Below the pieces are notes generated by a model. It did no database searches. It was given only the letters and a program-made list of their open reading frames with translations, and was not told the origin of the DNA. Of a stretch of 64,000 nucleotides of DNA, positions 45,255-55,370 are shown in pieces (positions within the stretch are counted from its first letter, which is position 1; each line of letters starts with the position of its first letter). The translations under genes were made by a program, and so were the position numbers. The DNA is from Endocalyx cinctus (taxonomy: Eukaryota; Ascomycota; Sordariomycetes; Amphisphaeriales; Apiosporaceae), in assembly GCA_001600455.1 (NCBI GenBank), contig BCKC01000001.1, positions 496,001 through 560,000 of the forward strand. The letters run 5' to 3'.

Positions 45255-46955
45255 ATGGCCCTCGCAAAGTATCCCGTCGTCCAGACTATGGACGTGCCTC
45301 TCGGCACTCCCGAATTTGAGGAGAAGAGACACGCCTTGCTGAAAACCTTCTACGACAAAATCCCGGCCGAGTACCTGCTCCCGGCGGAAACGCTCAAGAA
45401 CCCGCCCGCCGACGTGTCCAAGATACCGACGACGTGCGGGATCCTGACGCCGGAGGAGATCGAGATAACGGAGAACTACGACGCCGTCGGCCTGGCCGCC
45501 GCGATCGCGACCCGCAAGTACACGGCCGTAGCGGTAACGACGGCGTACTGCAAGCGCGCCATCGTCGCGCACCAGCTGACCTGCTGCCTGACGCAGTGGT
45601 TCATGGACGCCGCCGTGGCCCGGGCGGCCGAGCTGGACGCGTACCAGACCGCGACGGGCAAGACGGTCGGCCCCCTGCACGGCGTCCCCGTCAGCATCAA
45701 GGACCACATCCCGATCGGCGGCGTCTACTCGTCTCAGGGGTCGCTCGCGAGCATCGTCTTCAACGCCGAGGACTGCCAGATGACGGCGATCCTGCGGAAC
45801 TTGGGCGCCGTCTTCTACGTCAAGACGAACCAGCCCCAGACCCTGATGCACCTCGAGAGCGACTCCCACTGGGGCCGCGTCCTGAACCCTTTCAACGTCC
45901 ATCTCTCGGCCGGCGGCTCCACCGGAGGCGAGGCCGCCCTCGTCGCCATGAAGGGCTCCGTCCTCGGCGTCGGCACCGATATCGGCGGCAGCGTGCGCGG
46001 CCCTTCGGCCTTCTGCGGCATCTACGGGTTCAAGCCGACGTCATACACGCTGCCGATGCAGGGGTATGTCGCTAATCCCTCGTGCTCCGAGCTCAACATC
46101 CTGTGCTCCACGGGTCCCATGTGTCGCTCCGCGCGGGACATGGACCTGTTCATGAGCTCCGTCCTCGGCACGAAGCCTTACCTCGAGGACCCGAGCGTGA
46201 TCCCGATCCCCTGGACCGGCCTGAGCTCCAAGCCTTCGGTTCCGTACGGCCGAAAGCTCAAGATCGGCATCGTCTCCAACGACGGGTTCATCGACCCGCA
46301 ACCGCCCGTCAAGAAAGCCATAGCGTGGGCCCAATCGGTCCTCTCGGACCCAAAGAACGCCGAATTCGTAGAAGTCAAGCCCTTCACCCCCTACGGCGCG
46401 TCCGAGGCCTGGTCCCAGATCCGCCTGATGTACTGGCCCGAAGGCGGGCAGGTCACCTCTTCCGACATCCTCTCGGCCGGCGAGCCCTTGCACCCTCTCA
46501 GCGCTTTCACCTGGAAGGACGCCGAGCCCAAGGGGATGCTGACGGCGACGGACGTGCGCAAGTACCGGAACGAGCGGGACGCGTTCCGCGTCGCCTTCGC
46601 GAAGCACTGGGCCGCCGCCGACGTCGACGTGGTGCTGACGCCGGCTTTCGTCGGTCCCGCCTCGAAGCACGACACGGCGTACTACTGGACGTACACCTCG
46701 CTGTACAACTTCGTCGATTACCCGGGCGTCGTCTTTCCTACTCCCGTCGTCGCCGGAAAAGAGAAGGAGAAGTACGCGGGTGATTATAAGCCGCTGAGCG
46801 AGGCGTGCGCGCACGTGAAGAAGATGTGGGAGGAAGACGACGGCAAGAGCTTTGAGGGCGCGCCCGTCGCGTTGCAGCTCGTGGGGAGGAAATATCATGA
46901 TAACGAGCTTTTCGGGGCGTTGGCGGTCCTGAAGGATGCTCTTGGACTGGCGTAA
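45255..46955 (+). CDS. Fungal amidase (amidase signature family)
   Basis: A single-exon 566-residue protein, very GC-rich. The Ser-cisSer-Lys triad is visible: Lys149 in PVSIKDHIPIGG, Ser222 in AGGSTGGEAALV and nucleophile Ser246 in GTDIGGSVRGPSAFCGIYGF. The length matches fungal acetamidase-type amidases (540-580). There is no signal peptide, so it is probably cytosolic, hydrolysing an amide to acid and ammonia. It is divergent from the DAL5/TNA1-type permease and near a Zn2Cys6 regulator, which fits uptake and cleavage of an amide as nitrogen or carbon source. Long antisense frames over it reflect GC-rich third codon positions. Confidence 0.93.
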   Translation: MALAKYPVVQTMDVPLGTPEFEEKRHALLKTFYDKIPAEYLLPAETLKNPPADVSKIPTTCGILTPEEIEITENYDAVGLAAAIATRKYTAVAVTTAYCKRAIVAHQLTCCLTQWFMDAAVARAAELDAYQTATGKTVGPLHGVPVSIKDHIPIGGVYSSQGSLASIVFNAEDCQMTAILRNLGAVFYVKTNQPQTLMHLESDSHWGRVLNPFNVHLSAGGSTGGEAALVAMKGSVLGVGTDIGGSVRGPSAFCGIYGFKPTSYTLPMQGYVANPSCSELNILCSTGPMCRSARDMDLFMSSVLGTKPYLEDPSVIPIPWTGLSSKPSVPYGRKLKIGIVSNDGFIDPQPPVKKAIAWAQSVLSDPKNAEFVEVKPFTPYGASEAWSQIRLMYWPEGGQVTSSDILSAGEPLHPLSAFTWKDAEPKGMLTATDVRKYRNERDAFRVAFAKHWAAADVDVVLTPAFVGPASKHDTAYYWTYTSLYNFVDYPGVVFPTPVVAGKEKEKYAGDYKPLSEACAHVKKMWEEDDGKSFEGAPVALQLVGRKYHDNELFGALAVLKDALGLA

Positions 46956-47275
46956 GTGAGAGGAGGGTTTTCGATGAGGAATACATGTATGCATAGGCAC
47001 TGTAGAAACGTATTGTAACCAGAAGAAGCTAGTATTTTGATAATGGTATTTCAATTTTACGTACAAATATTGTTATTATATTATACGTTGACCAATGCAG
47101 TTAGATAATGCTATGCGGATTACGCTGCCACTCTAGATCAATACGCCCGCCAGAGACTCGAGTTCTCGTATTGTGTCATCTCCGTCTCGATTATACAAGA
47201 GGCAATGCCTCATTATCCCCCCATTTTCCCGATTCTAAAGAGGTACATACACTTTTATTTATATAGTCGAAGAGA
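46956..47275. other. Convergent 3' spacer
   Basis: 320 bp between the converging amidase and prp45 genes. No feature is seen. Confidence 0.45.
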
Positions 47276-49099
47276 TTAATCGTCATCCTCATCCACTCTG
47301 GCCCGTTTTGACTGCCTCGAGTCCGACGTTGTCTCGTTTAATCCGTATCCTCTCTTCGAAGTAGAGCTCTGATCCACCTCTGCCATGAACTTGTCCATCT
47401 GGAAGGGATCTGCCCCGGCGGTTTCTTTCTCGAATTGGACTGGACCGTCGCGTGCCTGTGTAAGTGATAATGATGAAAACATTAGCAATATATCCTTTTT
47501 GAAGATTTCATTTGGTTCGCTTTTACTAACCTCGGCATCCGCTGCTCCCTTGAAAGTTCCCCTACCCAAAGCCTCGCCGAACCGACTGCTCTTCTGAATC
47601 TTCTCCATCTCACGATCACCGGCGGCCTCGTCGTCGAAGTCGTCCATATTCGCGCTAGGCCGGTATATGCTATTGATGGCGTCCTGAGCCGCGAAGAGGG
47701 GCTTGTCGTACGGGTTATCCTCGTTGATACCGCTATCGAAGCCGCTCGTCTGGTTGAACAGCCTAGAGTCGTACATGGATTCCGCTTGTGCCGTAGGCTT
47801 GGCGAGGCCGAGCGCGATCTTTTCGGATATGTCTCGATTCTGCTCGCGCGCCATCACTTGTATGCGCCTCTCGGTGCCCATGCGCGCCTGTCGCAGGCTG
47901 CGCTCCTCTTCCCGCACCTTCTCCTGACGAGCCCTCTGGCGCGCGCGGACGTCCGAGTCTTCGCTGTCCGAGCCGGAATCAGAACCGCTGTAGCTCCGGG
48001 ATCGGGAGCTGGATCGAGAGTCGGGCGAGCGCGAATCGCGTCGTCTCGAGCCGGCTGCCCTCTCTTCTCGCGCCTTCTGAGCGAGCATGCGTAAGTTGTC
48101 CTCCTTTTGTGCCTTCTCCTTCTCCGCTAGCCTCTGCTGCATGAGGGCTCGCTTTTGGACTTCCTCGCGAGCGTGTCGATCCGCCATGAACAGTGCCTCG
48201 GAAAACTGGGCGAATTTGTCGTTGATGGTCACCTCCGACTGGAGACCTCTTCCGTCGGCCGCCAGTCTCTTATCTAAGGGAACTGTAAATCCCTTAGGAT
48301 TTTTCCAATTCGATACAATAGGCGGTATCTTCCAGTTCTCGTGGTCTTCGGCGGTGAGCTTTCTCGGCGGCGACCGGAGGATGGGCGGGGGAGGACTGGG
48401 AGGCCCCCTCGGGATCTTCTTATGCTTAAATCTAGGGGGCGAGAGAGGATCCCGCTGGCGCTCGACGACTTTGATTATCCGATCTTGCTTCTTCGAGTTG
48501 TCGCCCATCTGGTTGGTAGGCGTGTATCTGACGAAAGTCGGGTCTCGACGCGAGCCGACGGCTACGTTTTTCGGTTTCTGGGCCGCGACGGCGCCGCTGA
48601 CGAGGGCGGCCAACGCGTTCTTAGTTTTTTCCGCCGTCTCTGCCACTTGCTCCGAGCTGGGCCTCGCCAGATCTATCTCGCCCGCGTCGGCGCGCTGTCG
48701 CAGCGGGATCAGATCTTTAAAGGACGCCTGGACGTTTCTCGAGGCGGCGTGACCCTGCCGTGCAATAGCGTCGTATTTCACCTTTCCTTCGCTGTTGACC
48801 TGTATCGCCAGCGCATTGCTCGTCGAGCCTCCCTTCTTGCCCATCCCCAAAGGGAATTGCGCGACGGGGATTTCGGGAAAAGCTCCACCATCTCCAAAGT
48901 CTTCTGCCGAACGCGGTCGCCACCCTGCTCTCTGGCCATACGGCGGTGGGCCGCCTGTGCGCCTTAAGACCATTTGCGAGAGATCTATTTGATCGGGGCC
49001 GACGATTCGCGGACCCCTTTGTTGTGCGTAAGTCGGGATGTCCTCATCTTCGCCGGTATATTTTGGCTTTGGCAGCGCATGGGCTAGTGAAGCCGCCAT
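47276..49099 (-). CDS. prp45: Pre-mRNA-processing protein Prp45 (SNW/SKIP)
   Basis: Two exons (49099-47531, 47455-47276) give 582 residues. The SNW core occupies the middle, with PPYGQRAGWRPRSAEDFGDG near the N-terminus, PLRQRADAGEIDLARPS, and the signature VSNWKNPKGFTVPLDKRLAA. An RS/acidic patch (SRSPDSRSSSRSRSYSGSD) and KEDNLRMLAQKAREERA follow, and the end KRARVDEDDD is basic then acidic. SKIP joins the spliceosome at activation with the NineTeen complex and also links splicing to transcription; it is nuclear. The 75-nt intron (47530-47456) is in frame and stop-free, so unspliced mRNA would encode 607 residues. Confidence 0.95.
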   Translation of the reverse strand: MAASLAHALPKPKYTGEDEDIPTYAQQRGPRIVGPDQIDLSQMVLRRTGGPPPYGQRAGWRPRSAEDFGDGGAFPEIPVAQFPLGMGKKGGSTSNALAIQVNSEGKVKYDAIARQGHAASRNVQASFKDLIPLRQRADAGEIDLARPSSEQVAETAEKTKNALAALVSGAVAAQKPKNVAVGSRRDPTFVRYTPTNQMGDNSKKQDRIIKVVERQRDPLSPPRFKHKKIPRGPPSPPPPILRSPPRKLTAEDHENWKIPPIVSNWKNPKGFTVPLDKRLAADGRGLQSEVTINDKFAQFSEALFMADRHAREEVQKRALMQQRLAEKEKAQKEDNLRMLAQKAREERAAGSRRRDSRSPDSRSSSRSRSYSGSDSGSDSEDSDVRARQRARQEKVREEERSLRQARMGTERRIQVMAREQNRDISEKIALGLAKPTAQAESMYDSRLFNQTSGFDSGINEDNPYDKPLFAAQDAINSIYRPSANMDDFDDEAAGDREMEKIQKSSRFGEALGRGTFKGAADAEVSKSEPNEIFKKDILLMFSSLSLTQARDGPVQFEKETAGADPFQMDKFMAEVDQSSTSKRGYGLNETTSDSRQSKRARVDEDDD

Positions 49100-49998
49100 A
49101 GTATACGTGGTTGATCAAATCGCGTTCGCCCGGAAAAGAAGTCAAAGGTGTTGTCGAACTCGAGTAGCAGAAGTTGGTTTCAAGTGTCGAAAACGCAACG
49201 GGGTACGGGTGCAATATTTTTCTTAGTAACTTCTTATATTTATTAACATGAGTGCAGATATAAGATGGACGAGAGGCGTCGTGAAGAAAACTGATTGAGA
49301 ATTGCTGTCTTAGCTTTTTTCTTGTTTTAAAAAAAAATATTGCAAGTCAAGAATGTATGAGGCTAGAAAATAAAATAAATGAAAGCTAGTTTTGATTAGT
49401 TAATATTGTGGCTGGTAGATTATATAAGCCACATCACTTTTGTGGGGGTAGTTGTAGTCTTGACCAAGCCTACTGTAGACTCTAGAGAGAGCTTCAGATT
49501 GAAAGAAGCAAGCAGTAAGATGAAATAATTAAACTATGTTTAAGGGGATAGCACAATTCAATGAATGAAAAAATAACCCTTCTGTGTTTATTGAAATATC
49601 TACGCTTCATATTTTAGGCATCCAAGACTCAATTGACTTATAGTTCTCACAAGATTCTCATGCACATCGAACCATTAAAGCAGAACTTGACTGAATGCGG
49701 TGTATGCTGTTAAATTACTTAGTACATGTCCTCAGTCATTACTATGTATTTATATCGAAGGACCTAGTGATTGTCCTTAGATAATCCATTCCTGAACTGA
49801 CCAGTCCGGGATTGCCCATCTCTAAACTAAGAGCTAGGTAAACATCCCAACTCCTATACCCTTTTAGACGCCGAAGGTACCTCCGTACAATACATGCCAG
49901 CGTACTTCGAAATATCATATTCATTCAAACATCCATACACACAAGAGCAAAGTGTATTGGCCCTCTGCGCATATCTACGTAGTCGATAGGTAATAATT
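49100..49998. other. Gene-free spacer
   Basis: Promoter of prp45 and 3' region of the p24 gene. A hairpin TGTGGCT/AGCCACA near 49408-49434 flanks an AT core. No gene is seen. Confidence 0.4.
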
Positions 49999-50837
49999 TC
50001 ATACGTAACCCTTGCGCGCTCCCTGTATAGTTTTTAAAAAGTTAGATCAAGTGAACAGATGAAGTATGCATGAATAATGTCTATCGTACCTGGAAGAAAA
50101 ACCTAACAACGAATACTTGAAGAGCTCCCATGGCGATCACCATGGCGCACTGTATAAGACTAAAGTTCACGATTCTTTTCTCCGTGCTTCGGACGGTGCT
50201 GAAGTTTCGGTTTTCTCTCGTTCGGAAGTATTTTTGGTTACGGGTGATGGTCGACAGTTGACCGGAGACCTTGTAGATAGATTCTTCAAGGGCTGAGGTC
50301 TGCTCCGGAGTCGATCCTTGCTTGGAAGGAAGCTGGGCGCGTTTTTCATCCTCAACCTACGACACGATTAGTTTCTACCGCCCAAGTGAATTTGCCTAAT
50401 TCTTTCGAGAGTGTACTAACAGAAATTTCGAAGTCGACGAATTTCTCGGAATATGTGCTCATCTCGTTATTGAAGCAGAATTTGTAATCGCCCATCTCGT
50501 TGGCGACGAATACGAAATCGCCTTGACGTTCCTTTTCTCCATCGAGGATAACCTTGCCGGTAGGACTAGAAACTTCGTAATCGATATCGAACGAACCTCC
50601 GGATTGGACCTAAATGGAATTGTTTAGTTGCCAGTTAGCTAACTTTATTTGATAATACAATAAGGCGCTGCCTTGTATAATACGTACAGCAAAGTAGAAT
50701 GCGATCTTGGAACCAGCTTTGTCAGGGGTGGCGTAGAAGCATGCGTTTTCATTCGCATTCATTTTATAAGTTAAAGCTGTAGCAGATACGGAAGAAACGA
50801 GCCAGGCCATAAGGCCGGCGAAAAGAGTGGTTTTCAT
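49999..50837 (-). CDS. p24 (emp24/gp25L) family ER-Golgi cargo receptor, Erp type
   Basis: Four exons (50837-50688, 50609-50421, 50356-50090, 50022-49999), all phase 0, give 209 residues. A signal peptide (1-19, LFAGLMAWLVSSVSA) is followed by a GOLD domain (YKMNANENACFYATPDKAG, later GDYKFCFNNEMS with the paired Cys). A coiled coil (EESIYKVSGQLSTITRNQKY) precedes one membrane helix (NFSLIQCAMVMAIGALQVFV) and a short cytosolic tail RFFFQGARKGYV with the Phe signal for COPII. p24 proteins cycle between ER and Golgi and select GPI-anchored cargo. The tail favours the Erp2/3/4-like (gamma) class. The last exon encodes only seven residues. Confidence 0.92.
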
Positions 50838-51804
50838 TTTTGAAAGTGTGTAATTGAGGTGGAATTGATAATGAACTGTCCAAAAATCTGGACAGCTTGA
50901 TACTCTCGTCGAGAATGGAATTTAGTTAAAGTCAAGAACATGACACGCCAGTCAGAACTAGAGCGAATACATGTGATTGGCCAAGTTTCCCAGATTTCAA
51001 GGCAGGGATTAAGTAGCCAAGAATTTGATAGATTACATAACTTGTGGCGGTTACTGTGGCTTGTGATATTACTCCAGACAGTCTAAATTTACAGTGAATA
51101 TATTTATCTGTACTATGCCTTGTACCTGACCTGGGCTGCTGGGCTGCTCGGCTGGCTGGCTCCATTTTAACATACTCAAAATAAGCAAGATTGCATCTTT
51201 ATCGCAAGAAATAAACCGTAATAAGCAGAAATTAACTGTTATATATATAACAAACGGCCTGGTGGTATGGGACCCACAGCCGTACTAGTTCAAGTACGGT
51301 TATCAGTCTGTGTTTCACATCCGTACTGTTCTGAATATTGTACCGGCACGACCACTGACCAGTACGGACTAGAAGCGGCATCACGGTCAAACATATACCA
51401 GTACGATATTAGATCAGCATGACCTAGGACTAGCACAGAGGAAGGGGTTGTACTAATACGAGATTCCACGCACACGCATTATCTAAGATATTTTAATGTA
51501 CGGCGACCTCCAGTGAGACTATAGCTTACTCGTCATCTTCTACGATCAGATCAGCTGCGCTTCTTCGACATATCTTTCGTAAAAAAAAAAAAAAAAACGC
51601 CTAATAACTATAACGTCTCTTCCCATGATATGTAACATATTCATCGTCCCACATGCAAAGGATGATGATGTAAGACACGATGACTATTTTTCTAGGCTAC
51701 TATGTTGGGAGTCGGCCAAGACCGCTTCAAACTTCGTTTCTGAGCTGAGTTCCCGCTCCGCATTGATCAATACTTCGACACTCAACTTGTGCGTTCGAGC
51801 TACG
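50838..51804. other. Gene-free spacer with palindrome
   Basis: Contains the p24 promoter, a CTGGGCTGCT/GGCTGGCTGG tandem-like stretch (51128-51162), a 16-bp TA palindrome, repeated GTACGG/CCGTAC motifs (51280-51410) and an A16 run near 51582. No gene is seen. Confidence 0.4.
51237..51252. repeat. Perfect 16-bp palindrome TGTTATATATATAACA
   Basis: A perfect self-complementary sequence between the p24 and F-box-like genes. It may be a chance product of a TA run. Confidence 0.8.
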
Positions 51805-52857
51805 TCAATCATCCGAGGATGTAGAAGAGTCATCATCTGGAATTTCAGATTCTGGCTCCGAATCTTCCTGAACCGTCTTTCCATCCTCGTCCCAAGCCAT
51901 ATCATCATCCAGAGTAGTAATCTTGCCACTTAAGACATCAAGCGACTGCAAGGTAAACAGCGGGAGTGAGTGGGACAGAATCCTCACGGTTTTAGGAGAC
52001 GCCATCCGAGTCGCCAGAGCCTCTGCTTGTTGTCGCAGATCCGCTTTGAGTTGAATTATACTCCCACTTTCATCGCCGCATCGTTCAGAGTGAGTCGCGA
52101 ATGTCCGTCCTGGTAGGTTCGCAGCCAGGCTCGAGTTGACAACCACCGAGTTTAAGCGTAGGCTTTTATTAGGATCCAGGGGTTTCAGTACATCAGGGCA
52201 GACGGAATGCAGACGTAAGTGAAGTGTCCGGAGAGTATGAAGAAGAGAGCCGATAGCGGGGCAAATATGACGGCATTCCCCTTCCTCACCTAATGTATCC
52301 AGAAAGCCGACCGGTATATCTAGTATTAGGTCGCTCAGATTGTCCAGAGAAATGAATTTTCGTATTAAACGTAGAGATATATAGCTCACAGGACCGTCTA
52401 GAGTCTCAATAGTAGGAGGTATATAAGCTCGTATACGTAAGGTATGTAATCTGCGGGCTTGGTGGGCTATAATAATAAGCTTGGAGAAATCGCTATTTAG
52501 ATCGTTTATATAAGTCTGGAGGGATTTCTCCGTGGAAGATCCCTGCCCTTCACGAGACGAGTCTTCTTTATTTTCTTGAACATGTAATGTGGGAAAGCAG
52601 GATTGGTACTCCCTCAGATCAAATTCCAACGTTTGCAGGTTATTTTGAAGCGGCTGCGGTCTTTTGGTTACTCCGGAAGCGATCAGACGCCGGAGAACGT
52701 TTTGCGAAACTGTGATAGATTCAAGGCAGACAGGAAGAGCGAATGCAAACCATTCTTTACTGATTGTGAGGCGGTCTAAATCCTGATGAAAAAACGATGA
52801 CCCAACTTCATGAAAGATGTAAGTTAATATCTCCGGGGGTAATCGCAACAGTGACAT
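51805..52857 (-). CDS. F-box-like protein with acidic tail
   Basis: A single-exon 350-residue protein from the ATG at 52857. The start SLLRLPPEILTYIFHEVG fits an F-box (LPPEIL..I). The rest has spaced Leu-rich segments (RLHTLRIRAYIPP, LRTLHLRLHSVCPDVL) as in degenerate LRR or other substrate-binding regions. The tail is strongly acidic with Ser (EDSEPESEIPDDDSSTSSDD). Such proteins usually act as SCF ubiquitin-ligase receptors; the target is unknown. The F-box call is moderate because only the first 20 residues fit well. Confidence 0.65.
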   Translation of the reverse strand: MSLLRLPPEILTYIFHEVGSSFFHQDLDRLTISKEWFAFALPVCLESITVSQNVLRRLIASGVTKRPQPLQNNLQTLEFDLREYQSCFPTLHVQENKEDSSREGQGSSTEKSLQTYINDLNSDFSKLIIIAHQARRLHTLRIRAYIPPTIETLDGPVSYISLRLIRKFISLDNLSDLILDIPVGFLDTLGEEGECRHICPAIGSLLHTLRTLHLRLHSVCPDVLKPLDPNKSLRLNSVVVNSSLAANLPGRTFATHSERCGDESGSIIQLKADLRQQAEALATRMASPKTVRILSHSLPLFTLQSLDVLSGKITTLDDDMAWDEDGKTVQEDSEPESEIPDDDSSTSSDD

Positions 52858-53527
52858 ATTAAGCACGAAAGTAGAATATTATTACGGTAGAGAGCTTGAC
52901 TTGATTAAAAATCAGTAGGATGAAGGCGTTGCTTGATCGTGTAGTGTTACTAAAAAAAAAAAAAATAGATACGGAGCTGATGAAATGAAAGGTTGTGCCT
53001 GGTGCTGAAGGGAGCCTGCGGCTCCCTATATAGACAGTGATTAGTACTATTGTGTAGCTAGGCAGTAAGTTAGCGTACTAATTGCTATGCTATGCAGCTC
53101 CACGCCTGACTGGTTGTCGTTTTGACTGCCATTCCACCTTATGGTGGGGTACAGTGCCGCATTACTGCACAGCGCCTCCAAGGGACAGCCAAACGCTAAA
53201 TCAAAGGCAAAAGACAAAGGATAGAAGTAGAAAAACATGTATATACCTTTTTATCCTTAACTGATACTAACGATATCAATAGGTTAAGTGGTGTGTAAGA
53301 GTTGTTACAAGAGATCAAGCAGGTCAGATTACAGCCACACCCCAAAGAAGCTAGCGTACGGTGAGCATTCACCAAACATTAGTAGAAATGGATCTTCACA
53401 TTGCCACACCTAGTTCTACTCACCAGATTGGAGAGATGGAGCAGTCGCCTTATTTATTTTTATGATAGGATCGTACATCGCCTTGTTCCAGCACTACTAC
53501 ATATGTACATACGTATACGGCTTTGAA

Positions 53528-53906
53528 TGTTATTTTGCATTAGTGTAATGGGCATAGTAGTGGGGCATACTCCCATCTTATCGGTTGATTCTTTGGTCAC
53601 CACCTCTGCCATTAAAAGGGGCACATGCAATACTCAAATGGCCTTATCATAATCACCTACCATTTCCCATTCGATAATAAAGTGGCCGAACTTCCATAGT
53701 CATATATCCAATATAGCTAAGGAAGTCACAAGTAGGTGGGACTCGTTAGGTGCCCCAAGCACCTAACGAGCTCCCAAAGTCTATATGAAGAGGGCCAAAG
53801 GCTCTCCTTCCCACTAAACACCCCCCTCAGGGGTACCTATGCCAGATTCTATCACTCTTCTACTTAGCGAACTCTAGCGAGCTCTCACTCAGATCTTCAC
53901 TTAACA
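53528..53906 (+). mobile_element. Candidate degraded copia-type LTR
   Basis: Begins TGTTATTTTG and ends CACTTAACA, giving TGTTA/TAACA ends, 379 bp. Near its middle is a 12-bp hairpin. About 12 nt after the end is GAGTTATGAGTATGGG, which resembles the GGTTATGAGCCC-type primer site (anticodon half of initiator tRNA) used by some copia elements, with C-to-T differences that could reflect RIP. No second LTR or recognisable pol sequence was found. Tentative. Confidence 0.3.
53738..53775. repeat. Strong hairpin inside candidate LTR
   Basis: CTCGTTAGGTGC pairs perfectly with GCACCTAACGAG across a 5-nt loop (CCCAA). The stem continues as GGGA/TCCC after one bulged base. Confidence 0.85.
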
Positions 53907-54209
53907 ATTTTAGTAAGGAGTTATGAGTATGGGATCAATTCAATGTCACGGTGCACCACATAGTCATCTAGAAGAGCTGTTCATATTGCTGTGAGTGAAG
54001 ACTTCTCGGACATTTCTCGCAGACCGATATCCGCCCCACAAGATCTTTCCAACTACAAAAGAAAACAAACTACTGGCCATCACCACACCATCCTTACTGC
54101 TTAGAGACTGATACATAACTCATCCTATAATTTTATCGATACGCCACTACTGGGAGGCAGCGATAAACCAGGTGAAGTGATGCATATGGACCATAACAGC
54201 ATTATGTCC

Positions 54210-55370
54210 CTCCTTGCCCTTACCTCGCGCCACATTGAGCAGTGCAAGATAAAGAGGTTCTGGCGAAATTACGACCACGCTCTGTTCCAATAGTCAGTAT
54301 GAGAGACACGTAACCTCTGAAGAGGTGAAAGTTGTTGAGCGCAAACAGAGCCGGACTCACCAGGAGCAGTTCTCGGTTCCATAGTAAGCGCATCTCGGAT
54401 TGCGACATTTGAGATTCTCGTCTGCCTGCCAATCACAACTATCGCAAGTTGGAAAAGTCACTGGCTTTGTGCGGTTGATCGGTTGCGCGCCGTGATAGGC
54501 GGTAGCTCACTTGGCGGGACCGGCGTTGTTCGAAAACTGGCACATTATCGAAAAAGTTGCAGTATTTATCCTAAGGGATTCGGGAAAGAAATTGAGGCTC
54601 AGAAGCTGACTTTAGGATTTTAGAGAATATCCGTGTGACTTTTTCCAGTTGTTTGAAGATAATGATCTGTCCTGGCTCAGATGTAATGAGACGTCCGTCC
54701 TTCTCATACTTATCTTTAGAGGACTCCAAGTAGAAGAGAATGTTACACTTCGGAGGTAAATCGGCGCTTCAGTGTCCCTAGCATCATCATCACCTAGTCC
54801 CTGAAAGCATGCCTACCCAAGGTGAAGTTTTGTTGTTGGCTGGTCTCTATCTCAAGGCTCACTAGAGGTGTCATCGCAAAGGCCTGCCCCCTCGACGCAG
54901 CTAGGCGGGATAGTTAACATGGCTAGTCCCGTCTCCGAGGCGTAGCAATCTCTGGACGGTTATTCAAGACTCATAGATAGTAATTTGAGTATCTTGTGCT
55001 GCCTCATGTGAAAGCTATTATGTCTGCCTCGACGATGAAGATGACGAGATGATACATGCCTAAAACGCGATTCAGCAGTGGACATAGCGAATTGCTTATT
55101 GAAATTTCTTGGACATATATCTCTTGTGTAGACAAACATTTCGTCTATGACTTGCCAATTCACGTTCCTCCTCCGAGACCTGGGGGATTAATCCAGCTCA
55201 ACATCTTGTGTTAGGCCTATCAAAACCCCGATACGGTAGAGAGAGGCTGAGCGAACAGACAGTGGATATCGACAGCAAAGGGTTCAGTGCTCTGGGAAAT
55301 AACCTTAAGCAGCGGAAAGTCGGTGTCGATATTGCCAACACCAGCTTGTACCCAATCATCCGGTCATGAG
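54210..55370 (-). pseudogene. Possible decayed coding remnants
   Basis: On the minus strand several short stretches look coding (NWQVIDEMFVYTRDICPR near 55150; WVQAGVGNIDTDFPLLKVI near 55345; CRNPRCAYYGTENCSW near 54390) but they are in different frames and separated by stops. I could not assign a family or join them through plausible introns. They may belong to more than one decayed gene. Low confidence. Confidence 0.2.

Noticed and set aside
45201..47066. Several antisense open frames over the amidase gene, up to 341 codons
   Set aside because: GC-rich coding shadows without domains; the amidase triad is in the sense frame.
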